A model generated the notes under the pieces. It was not told the origin of the DNA. It made no database searches and saw only the letters and a program-made list of their open reading frames with translations. Of a DNA stretch of 64,000 nucleotides, positions 45,944 to 55,026 are shown in pieces. This stretch comes from Zopfochytrium polystomum (taxonomy: Eukaryota > Chytridiomycota > Chytridiomycetes > Chytridiales > Chytridiaceae), in NCBI GenBank assembly GCA_025765615.1, contig JAIVFJ010000076.1, positions 212,335 to 276,334 on the forward strand, in the 5' to 3' direction. Both the position numbers and the translations under genes were made by a program. How positions within the stretch are numbered: position 1 is the first letter of the stretch; each line of letters begins with the position of its first letter.

Positions 45944-46731
45944 AGTCCCTGCTGGGCCCTCCTTGTTTTCTCCTCTTGGCTCAGAGGACCCTTAGGAAGT
46001 GTCTCAACTGCATCCACTTGCATGGGTTCAGGAACTGTAAGAGCTTGAGGAACTGGGGTAGGTCTTGATGTAGTTCCTACTTGTCTTTGCTTCAGCCTCT
46101 TGGAGTAGAGTCTGTTGTCAATCTTGATGGCAAGGAGAATGTACTCTTCCAAGGTCTCAGGGATGTGCAGAGACTGGGAGAGCATGTCTTGGATAGACTC
46201 ATGGAGACCATCATGGTACAGCTCCATCAGAGCTGCATCATTGTATCCAGAGTCTCTGGCTAGTTGCTTGAATTGGTTGGTGTAGGCCACACAAGATTGC
46301 TTTCCTTGCTTGATATGCTTGAGCTTGGATCTTGCTGTCCAAGATGCGTAGGGGTCACCAAAGGTAGCTTCCAGCCCCTCCCAGAGCTCTTGCAGGGTGG
46401 TGGGTGTGCTTCGGAGAGATCTGTACCATGATTGAGCTTGACCAGACAGGAGGGTGCTTGTGAAAAGAACCTTGACTTGCTCACTGGGAAATCTTGAAGG
46501 TTGGAGAAGGATGACATTCTCCACAGTGGCCATGAAGTTCCTAAGGTCTTTGGCCAGCCCAGTGAACTTGTCAGGGCTGGGAACCTTGGGCTCTCTTGCT
46601 TGGTTGGCTTGAGGCAGGGGAAGAGCTTGATGTTCTTGTTGGTGAAGTTGTTGTTGAAGCTGGTGCTGCTGGTGAAGGACTTGTTCTTGAAGTTGGTGTG
46701 TCTGTCTTGAAAGGGCTTGTAATTGGTCCAT
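45859..46731 (-). CDS. gag: Ty3/gypsy Gag
   Basis: 290-aa capsid/nucleocapsid protein. Gln-rich N-terminus (LQEQVLHQQHQLQQQLHQQE), capsid with RFPSEQVKVLFTSTLLSGQA and FKQLARDSGYNDAALMELYH, and one zinc knuckle CFYCGSKEHAVKDC (C-x2-C-x4-H-x4-C). The first Met at 46731 is used; the frame is open further upstream without another ATG. It overlaps pol by about 85 bases. Confidence 0.92.
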   Translation of the reverse strand: MDQLQALSRQTHQLQEQVLHQQHQLQQQLHQQEHQALPLPQANQAREPKVPSPDKFTGLAKDLRNFMATVENVILLQPSRFPSEQVKVLFTSTLLSGQAQSWYRSLRSTPTTLQELWEGLEATFGDPYASWTARSKLKHIKQGKQSCVAYTNQFKQLARDSGYNDAALMELYHDGLHESIQDMLSQSLHIPETLEEYILLAIKIDNRLYSKRLKQRQVGTTSRPTPVPQALTVPEPMQVDAVETLPKGPLSQEEKTRRAQQGLCFYCGSKEHAVKDCPRKKHPNSQVQAH

Positions 46732-46808
46732 CAAGGCTTGGAAGGCAGTTGCATCAGGGAAGGTGTTGTTTGGGTCAGACGTGATGGCAGAGAGTAGTGG
46801 GAGAGGGT

Positions 46809-46822
46809 GAAGTGAATTATGA
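46809..46822 (-). promoter_or_regulatory. Primer-binding site, probably self-primed
   Basis: Directly after the 5' LTR the element reads TCATAATTCACTTC, which has no TGG start expected for a tRNA 3' end. Its ATTCACTT (46817-46810) is complementary to AAGTGAAT in the LTR (46903-46896), 35 bases downstream of the TATA box, where the transcript should begin. This is the Tf1/sushi self-priming arrangement. Confidence 0.5.
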
Positions 46823-47219
46823 TGTCAGGAACAGGGCAGGACAGGACAAGGCAGACAAGGAACTGAGAGGAGTGATGATTGTATTGGAAACAATGATTCA
46901 CTTGAGGGATGGGACAGGTCCCCCATCCCCCTTTTATACCTTTTGAGAGTGTTCCTTGTCAAGACTCCAAGAAAGTTCCAGAAAGAGCAATTAGTAATAC
47001 AATGATACCAATGATACCAATGACAACAAGACAAGTCAGGAAAGCAAAGAAGGTTCCAGAAGGTTCCACAAGGTTCCATGAAGGAATGTTCTAGAAGGTC
47101 CCAGAAGGTTCCAGAAGGTTCCATGAAGGAATGTTCTAGAAGGTTCCAGAAGGTTCCAGAAGGTTCCATGAAGGAATGTTCTAGAAGGTTTAGAGGTTTC
47201 CAGAGGGTGATTCATAACA
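46823..47219 (-). repeat. 5' LTR
   Basis: 397 bp. In element sense: heat-shock array (47186-47049), an isolated GAA-TTC-GAA site (46983-46971), TATAAAA (46938-46932), expected start near 46903. Confidence 0.95.
47049..47186 (-). promoter_or_regulatory. Heat-shock-element array in 5' LTR promoter
   Basis: About 138 bp of AGAAGGTTCC units: GAAnnTTCnnGAAnnTTC in exact 5-bp register, plus three TTCTAGAA sites, roughly twenty GAA/TTC modules in all. This is the binding consensus for heat-shock factor trimers and lies ~110 bp or more upstream of the TATA box. A further perfect three-module site is at 46971-46983. Confidence 0.8.
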
Positions 47220-47224
47220 ACAAG
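47220..47224 (+). repeat. Target-site duplication, right
   Basis: ACAAG, the second copy. Confidence 0.95.
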
Positions 47225-50200
47225 GAGACAGGCACCAAGCCCTGGAGTGTGGATGTGTCTGCTTTGAAGGATAATCTGTGGGACTCCACCAATGAATTTT
47301 CATTTGTCTCTCATCCTGATAATTGCAATGCTGTCAGCGCTGCACCTGATTTGAAGAAAAGGGCTGTTGGATATTTTTTTGATGAGTCTAAATTGAGGAA
47401 TGAGGGGCTGGCTGCTGAAATTGGACAAACCTTCCCAAAGGGATTGAAGATGGAAACGTCATTGGATTGGCTTTCAGATGTGCGTCAGTTGAAAAAGAGT
47501 TTGGCCACATGTATCATGTTCACTGCAGGAGCTTCAAACAGGGCCACAGAGCTACTGGCTGCCCTGGTGCAGAATGACACTGATTGGCCTCGAACTGTGC
47601 GCCTGTTCAATGGCCGGGTTTTCCTGCAGCAAGGCTACAGTAAAAGCATGGCAAAGAGGGAATCAGTTGTCCTGCACTTTTTGCCAAAAGCTGTGGGCCA
47701 AATTCTTGTAGACTGGCTTGTGCAGGGGCATCCTCTGCACATGATGATTGAGACTGTTGTGTTTCAGCAGGAGTGCCCCCCCTTGCTGTTTTGGGCCAAG
47801 GGAGGGGTTGTGAAGCCTGATGATCTGTCACAAGACATGTCCCTCAAGACTGCAGCATATGGCCTTGGCGCTGCCACTGGAATACGCATGTTCCGGCAAG
47901 TACAGGCCTTTGTGATAAGGGCAAAACTTGGTGCACATGAGTCTATGCAGCTGGGATCTGCTGGACCTGATACCAATGAGGAAGAAAACGATGGATTGGC
48001 ATACAAGGCTGAACTTCTCCATGAGCTTGAAAGCACAGAGCAGCTTTCTCAAGTGGGTGTGGCACTCACCTTGCAAGCAGGCCACTCTGTCAAGACTGCC
48101 CTCAAGTACTATGGGCTGACACAAGAAGATGTCGTTGGTGTCAACGAGTCAGCCATGGGGGCCTTTCTTGCTGCTTCAAACAAGTGGCACCAATTCTTGG
48201 GGCTTGGGGAAGACAGTCTTGTGTCCAAGGACACTGATGGGGATGGTGATGCTGTTGTGGTTGTCAGTGCAAAGAATTTTGAGTCATTGAAGGTCAAAGC
48301 TTATCCAGACAAGGACCACCTCAAGAAACCCTCTTGCACAGTGCACCCAGTTTTGAAGACTGGCCCAGTTCCAAGCTCTGTGATAACTGCATTACGCTCA
48401 ATTCACAGTGGAAAAGATATTGTCCTCAGGGCAAATGGTGGTCAAGCAAAGGCCATTTTCTTGGCAAGCACTAGCAGCAGCACACCCCAGCATTTGCTTG
48501 CAGCTCTTCCAACTGGGACTGGAAAAACAGAAATATGGCTTGCTCCACTCAAGGCAGAAAGAGAGCATGGCAAGCCACTCTGTGTCCTGTTTTTGACACT
48601 TTTTGTTGCATTGGGAAAGGATATAGTGTGGAGGGTTGAAAAGGCTGGGCTTGAAGCACAGTATGTGAGCCACACATCGCTGAACCTTGTCACTATGTCC
48701 ACTGCTGTGATTGTTATGACTGTGGATGCCTCACTAAATGCGGAATGCATCAAGTATGCCCTGACGTTGATTGAATCAAGTAGGCTTCAGAGTCTTGTCA
48801 TTGATGAAGCCCATGTGGCACTCTTTGACTCTTGGCGCACAATATTCCAGGATGTGAACAACCTTGGACAGCTGGCTGCCAAGGTACCATTTCTCTTGAC
48901 AACTGCAACTCTGCCCCCAAAGCAGGACGCTACTTTGGGTGCAATTTATGGGTTGCAACAGCTGCATGTTGTGAGAGCCCCAGTTCAAGGTGCACAAAGT
49001 CAATGGTGGTCAAACTGAGATTGAGGCGCATGTTCAGATGCTAGTGCGAGGAGTACTTGATCGCGGTCAGTCTGTGATGGTCTTTGTTACCACCAGGAAG
49101 GCTGCAGTCTTGTGGGCTGAAACCTTGAAATGTGGAGTAAGTGTTGAAAGTTCCATCTGGTTGATTTTTGTTTTCCTTGTGAAGTAAAGCTGACTGTTCT
49201 TCTCAGTACTATTATTCTAAAGATGGTCAAGGAGACGAGATAATGGACAATCATCTTTGCGATTTTTTGAACGGAAGATTGAAAATCATTGTTGGCACAA
49301 CTGCCTTGTGTGCAGGAGTGGATTGCCCAGATGTTAGGCTTGTTCTACACATTGGTCATCCCTTCTCCCTGACTCAGTGGGTTCAAGCAGCAGGAAGAGC
49401 TGGGAGAGATGGTTCAGCGGCTTGTGCTCAGATTGTTTTGCACAATGATGGACAATCACATGCTGCAGAAGAACCCTATGAAGGCGTTTTGTTCAAAGAT
49501 GATGCTGTCAGCTTGGATCGAGATGCAATCAGACAGTTCGTTTCCAGAAACCAGTGTAGGCGGATGACTATATCCAGCTTTTTTGATGCTGACACTTTTT
49601 CATGTGGTGAACATGGCCAAGATGCAAGCTGTGATGTTTGTGACCCTGCCAATCACTGGGAACCCAGCCTCCTGGTTCATTTTGAACTCAGCAGAACCAT
49701 TGCAGGTGCAGATTCTAAGACCCAGGACCTTTGTTTGGCAACTGCGGAGAGTGCTCCTCCTGCTTCTTTTTTTGTAACTGCAGAAAGCAGGAATAAGGGG
49801 AAGGCTTCTGCGTCTTCTTCAGAAGACAGAATCTCTTCTACTGGCCCCTTTGATCTGTCAAGGCCTGGCCCGCCAGTTACTCCTCATCAAGTTGGAGTCA
49901 AGTTGTTCAGAAGCCAGCTGGAAATCTCTGGAATGGGCACTCTTCTTCCTGCCCCTCAGTTCACCCGTTCCCTTGGGCCAAAGAGACCAAGATTTTTCAC
50001 AGAAGCAAACGATATGCAAGAGGAGGATGGAGCAACAGCAAGTCAAGTTGAAGAGGAGTTCATTCCTGCAACAAGCCAAGCATCTGATTTTGCTGTTCCA
50101 CCAAAACACCCTGTGTTCCCAATGGGCAACAGGTCTGGTGACACATTGTTTCCAAGATTTATCTCAGCCACTGCCCCAGAGGCAGGTATGTTGAATAGTG

Positions 50201-50978
50201 CTGAGATGGGTTCTGCTTATGATGGTGTTGGAGGGTATGGCAGTGCTGCTCCTGGGACTTATCCTCCATTTGATTTGCCCTCTTTGGTTGGAGCATCACC
50301 ACTGCCAGCAAGGGCAGAAGGCTGTGGTGCTCTTCCTTCCTTCAGAGAAATTGGCTCTAGATTTGATTTCAGTCCCATCAGCTGCAACATCCAAAGGTGT
50401 ATTCCAGCAACTGGAACTGGGTTTGCAAAGCAAAGGCAAGCACCAGCTGCAGCTCCTCCTCAAGTTGGAGTGATTGGAAACCCTCAGATGAAGGCCAGGA
50501 CCATCCTTTGTATCCAGCAAGCATATCACACACACAAAGGTGATTGTGGAGTTTGCCTTGCGTTGGGCGTCGCACCAGGGCCAGCACGAATGCATAAAGG
50601 TTGGGGGAGTTGCCCTACTCTGATGCGACCAAAGGATCAAACGTGTGGGCTAAATTTGATGATTCTGCCAGCTGCTATTTCTGCTACCTTCCTCAAGATG
50701 TTTGTGGTGGACAAGGAGTGAAAGGAAACTGCAGATTTCAGAGCAAGTTTTTCATTTTGGATATTCTCAAAGTGCTTGCAACTCACCGAGATGCTCTCGA
50801 CAGAGCCAGGCAACTGACAACTTCACCAAATGCACTGCCTGGAATGAACCAGCTGCATATTTTGTACCCAGAAAAAACAGGCACTGCTCCAGCCAGCTGG
50901 TTTAAATTGATGCGGTGGAATGGCCTTCAGGTCTACCCTGCATTTGTTATTGTAGCTGCAGTGATGTTTGCGCCATAG
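47225..50978 (+). pseudogene. Tyrosine-recombinase-like / RecQ-like helicase, C-terminal part
   Basis: Continues in frame from the other side of the retrotransposon. First a tyrosine-recombinase-like domain: GASNRATELLAAL (Arg codon 47540), YSKSMAKRESVVLHFLP, GIRMFRQVQAFVIR (RxxR in place of HxxR) and QAGHSVKTALKYYG, with His at 48083 and Tyr nine residues later at 48110. Then the helicase: LPTGTGKTE (48506-48532), VIDEAHV (48797-48817), LTTATLPP, and after an intron ending at ~49206 IVGTTALCAGVDCPDV and QAAGRAGRDGS. Zinc-type cysteines follow (CGEHGQDASCDVC; CYFCYLPQDVCGG). Frame breaks near 48991 and at a G5 run near 50603. With the N-terminal part this makes one gene split by the element. 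Confidence 0.8.
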
Positions 50979-51783
50979 GATAGGGGACTGGACCTTCTCC
51001 ATTCAAATCCATTCTGTTTCTTGTCTTTGCTTCTTGGTTACTAATTGCTGACGTTTGTTCGTGTTGTTAGAATCTCTTCCTTTGGTTTGTCTCTTGGCCT
51101 GTTTTCTTTGTATTCATTTTCAGTTCCTGTCTTGTTGCAATGAGGCACAGGGGGTTTTTTTTGTAGGTGTCATCCAGACCTTGGATATCAAAACCTTTTT
51201 TTTCCCCTCGCTTCAATGGTAGGGATGCTAGAACACCCAGCCTCCTTTACGTCTTTTGTTTGCTTGAAATGATATTTCTTTCTTAAAAAGACAACTTCTG
51301 TCTCCTTGAAGTAAGACAATAAAAATGCCCAAAAAACCTCCTTTTTGCTGATACTCTGCAAAGTTGAGTGCCCCAGTAACTGATATTGAAGCACAGGGGG
51401 TCCCCAGGTTTCTGAAAAATTTAAAGAACCAACGACCCAGCTGAAAGGACTGTGAAACACAGTTGCAAGGCAAAAGTTGTTTGGGCCAACCTTGACCTGC
51501 AAAGGTTACTTAACAGAAATCTCCGCCAGGACCTCAACGTTAGCACCTTTCTAATGTATTTTTGACTGATCAACACATTTAGCATACTCCCACAGCCGTC
51601 CACCGCTGTTCTGGAAAAAAGTTCTAAGTGAGGGCTGAAAAAAAGAAAATCAAAAATCCTTTGTGCCCAAGTTTACCTTGCACAGACCCGAGCCCAGGAT
51701 GTGAGGGCAGGACCAGTAAGCAAACCACATGCGTAGAACACGATTCCGGCGTCGAAACGGCAGTGGGCTGTGTTTCCAGAAAA
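48552..51783 (+). repeat. Inverted repeat, left arm
   Basis: 3232 bp matching 55027-58258 in reverse with no net length change; position x pairs with 106810-x. Three substitutions were noticed, all within the first ~250 bp. It covers the helicase from just after motif I to ~800 bp beyond its end. Confidence 0.93.
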
Positions 51784-52488
51784 TCAGGTCGGGTCAGGTC
51801 TGTGAGCGAAGTACGAAATTTTGTGCCCAACCAACCGCTGAGAGACAAACGACTTGCCGTCGATCCATCCATCCACCCACACAGCCGCCCTCCGACCCTC
51901 TCTCCCTGCAAGAGCACCGGACCACTCCAGACGCATCGATGCTCAGATGGATTCAACCATGAGGGCAAATACTTCAATACAACTACAACACAGTGAGCGA
52001 GCAAACCTCTGTCCCTTGTTTGAAGTCAACTCCACTAACCAGTTGACTGTACCGCACCCCTTTCAAGAAACAGCATACCCTCTCTTTGCAAGAATCAAGA
52101 TTTTGTTTCTTGTTGATGAGGATCAAAAGCAGTAAGCAATCTTGGGGCGGGGGGCCAAGGTGATAATCAACACTCATCTTTAATCGTTTCATTTGCTCTC
52201 CTATAAACTCTTGAACACCCAACGATCCCATCAAATGAATATCTCAGGCTCACTCCCCACAGCTGCATCCCTATTTGCTCTTTTTTCCCCCTCGTTTTCT
52301 TGCACTAATCAGGTTCTGGAAACTGACCAGCCAGCTCCTTCTAAACTAACACTGAGTGCTTCTGGAATCCCTCTGCGTCTACGACAGTCTCCCTTCAAAA
52401 GCACTTTCTCAAACATTTCTAATTTCACCAAATCTAACATTCAAATCTTCTTTGCAGATCCCATCACCGATTGTGCTTTTGTAGGAGA
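50979..52488. other. 3' flank of helicase and spacer start
   Basis: To 51783 this is arm sequence without a recognised gene. It contains a ~290-bp module (51482-51770) that recurs at 55040-55328 and, diverged, at 54702-54990. 51784-52488 is spacer DNA and probable promoter of the next gene. Confidence 0.5.
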
Positions 52489-53407
52489 ATGACTAGCCAA
52501 ACAACTGCATGGATTGTGGCATTTGTTTACAATGACCTTGGACGGAAGATCCACGTTCCAACCAACACGAGTTTTGATGGCTTGCTTCAGCTTGTGGCTG
52601 CAAGGTTCCAGATCTCTCCTGCCATTGAGTTGGTGTACATCGACTCTGCCACCAGCGATGCAATGATCCTTGACACCAGTGATGATCTGCCCAGTCTGCT
52701 TTCTCAGAATTACAAGTGGAAAGTGAGGTTCTTCGTTTTTTGTCCTTGACTCTCTCTTTGTTCCAATGTGAATTGAACCTCACGTAATTCAAGGTGCTCA
52801 CCCTGAGCTCCAGTGCCACTGGAAATGTCATCCCTGCTGCTACTGGCACAAACAACCCAAGTGTAGTGGCGGCTCCTACTGCTCCTGCTGCCCATGCTGC
52901 CCATGGTGCCCCTGCCGCCCCCGCTGCTCCTGCTGCTCCAGCTGGAGCTTCTGGTGGCAACTCAACTGTGCCAACTACTGAAGGTGACAGCTACGACAAG
53001 AGTCTTCCACTGAAGAAAGGTGAGGAACGTGGCTCAATTCTTTGCCTCAATGGCTTCTTGCAGTTATGGCTGAGTCTGGAGAATCTGAGCGAGTGACATT
53101 TCTTCGCGATATACAGTTGTATGTCACTGGACAAGCCCACCTTGTCTCTATGCGATCTGAAGGCGGTGAAACACACTACGAGCTGGAAGAGATCCAGTCA
53201 GCAGTCGATAGCCCCGTGTCCGCTGGCGCCTGTGCACTTACTAAACGCTGCTTGGCAATTGCCGTGTTTGACCACTGCTGGAATCCCCACTTTTTCATTC
53301 GAGATACTGCTGTATCATACGGCTTTGTAGCTGTACTGTCTGGTCCACATGAGGAGCTCGTAAGGGATGCTGCAAAGAGTCTCGAGTCGCTATACGAAGG
53401 CGACTAG
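52489..53407 (+). CDS. Small protein with PB1/ubiquitin-like start, function unknown
   Basis: Three exons with exact phase agreement: 52489-52722, 52794-53019 and 53064-53407, giving 267 aa. Residues 1-78 (WIVAFVYNDLGRKIHVPTNT, SDAMILDTSDDLPSLL) look like a PB1- or ubiquitin-like fold, judged only from the strand pattern. A Pro/Ala/His linker follows (AAPTAPAAHAAHGAPAAPAA), then a C-terminal domain with VTFLRDIQLYVTGQAHLV and FDHCWNPHFFIRDT that I do not recognise. The introns keep the frame and no lesion is seen, unlike the neighbours. It sits alone in the spacer of the large inverted repeat. Confidence 0.65.
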
Positions 53408-54701
53408 ATCACAATCAGAAGTGCGAAAGGAGAGCAGTTAGCAGAAGGAAGACGATCAGCTTTGCAACACTCATGCTTGTGGTGATTATCCCTGTATGTG
53501 CTCTTTGACGCTTCTCAACAACGACCTGTAGTAATTCTTCTATCTTTGTGTTCTATCCGCTCTGGCTACTTGCTGCGTCGACCAACGATACTTTGGGATG
53601 AAGTGTTCTATTGTTTGCCGCTTGTTGTTTCAATGCTGTGCGCTATCGCAACAACTCCAAACAAACAAATAAACAAACAAACAAACAAGAGTATAGCCAC
53701 AAGCCTACCGCTGCAGGCGCAAGTATCTAGGGAACGATGACAACAAGTTGATCGCTCGAGCTGGAACAACGATAGTCGAGAAATAGAAGTGGCGCCTCCA
53801 AAGAGTGAACTAACCCTGGCATGTTGTGTTGGGAGTTGCATTGTGGTGGTTGTGGTTTTAGAACGGGTGTGGAGGTGATGGTGTTGGGGCTGGTTGTGGT
53901 GTGGGGGAGGCTTGGGTGGTGAGGTGGTTTGTCGTGGGAGAGTGTGTGGTGGTTGGTTGGGGCGGGGGCTGTTTTAGAAGCACAAGGAGAACCTTTCATA
54001 GGAGCACACAATATGTAGCATAGAGGTGGTAGACAGATTTGTACCGCTGAAACCTTGTGGTGTGTGGTGAGTGGTGGCTGGTGTGGAGCAAGGTTGGCTT
54101 GGTTTTTTTTTTTTTTTCCCCTCTCTTCTTGATCCTATCGACCTTCTCTTCGTCTCTGTGCGATGTTCGCGCTAGGTTGACGTCTAGAATCTAGCCCATT
54201 TTGCGTTCCAGCCCGAATCATAAACTACCAGATTCCCGTCGTCTTGAATCGAGAGGTAGTATCCTAGACATATCAATCCGGGCCCTACTTCCATTTTGTG
54301 TCTCCTTAATTGTTTTTTTTTGTCAATTTTATTGTTTTTGTTATGATTTTGATTCACTATTGAGTCCACACATATGGACTCAATATGGCCTCAATATGGA
54401 CTCATATGCGGCCAAGTCTAATTGTTTTTTTTTGTCAATTTTTTCATTTTGTTATTGTTTTCCACCAGGGCCAAAAAAACTAAGTCCACAGTGACCACCC
54501 ACACTTTGAGCTCTCCCACCGGCACAAAGATGACGTGATACGATGTTCTAAGTGTTACATCTCTAAGCTAGAATTGCGAGAGGATTCCGAATCTGCAAAA
54601 AAAACGGCGGATCGATTAGTGGAAAGCAGGGAATATTGCGGGTTTTTCTGAAAACTCCAGATCCAAAAAACACTTCCACTCAGGAAATCTTTTGGAGGAG
54701 G
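53408..54701. other. Spacer intergenic with oligo-T repeats
   Basis: An (ACAA)n run near 53665, GT/GGT-rich DNA 53825-54105, and two copies of the TTTTTTTGTCAATTTT repeat (about 54310 and 54425) that is abundant closer to the telomere. Confidence 0.5.
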
Positions 54702-54990
54702 CTGCCCACCGCCGTTTCGACGCCGTAATCGTGTTCTACGAGTGTGGTTTACTTACTGGTCCTGCCCTCACGTCCTAGGCTTGGGTCTGTACAAGGGTAA
54801 ACTTGGCCTCAAAGAATTTCCAATTTTTTTTTCTTCACCCCTCACTTAGAAATTTTTTTCCAGGATGGTGGTGGACGGCGGTAGGAGTATGATAAACGTG
54901 TTGATCGGTCAAAAGCACATTAGAAAGGTGCTAACATCGGGGTCCTGGCGGAGGTTTCTATTAAGTAACCTTTGCAGGTCAAGGTTGGCC
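54702..54990 (+). repeat. Diverged copy of helicase 3' module
   Basis: Parallels 55040-55328 with a 338-bp offset (shared GCCGTTTCGACGCCG start and GGTCAAGGTTGGCCC end) but with many substitutions. An older tandem duplicate. Confidence 0.75.
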
Positions 54991-55026
54991 CAAAAAAAAA
55001 AAAAAATTGGTCCTCACTTATAATTT

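Larger units (their letters stand above)
41827..47219 (-). mobile_element. Complete chromodomain Ty3/gypsy LTR retrotransposon
   Basis: 5393 bp on the minus strand with 397-bp LTRs (41827-42223 and 46823-47219) that start TGTTATG and end CTGACA in element orientation, and an ACAAG target duplication. The order gag, protease, reverse transcriptase, RNase H, integrase, chromodomain is the chromovirus order. Both reading frames are open, the LTRs differ at one base that I can see (near 41891 versus 46895), and the insertion interrupts a helicase gene cleanly. It looks like a young, potentially active copy. Other window relics of the family: gag piece at 23.4 kb, integrase end at 33.1 kb. Confidence 0.96.

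Noticed and set aside
47078..47219. N-terminal repeats (RRSQKVPEGSMKECS) on the helicase frame
   Set aside because: They are the translated heat-shock array of the LTR, not part of the helicase protein.
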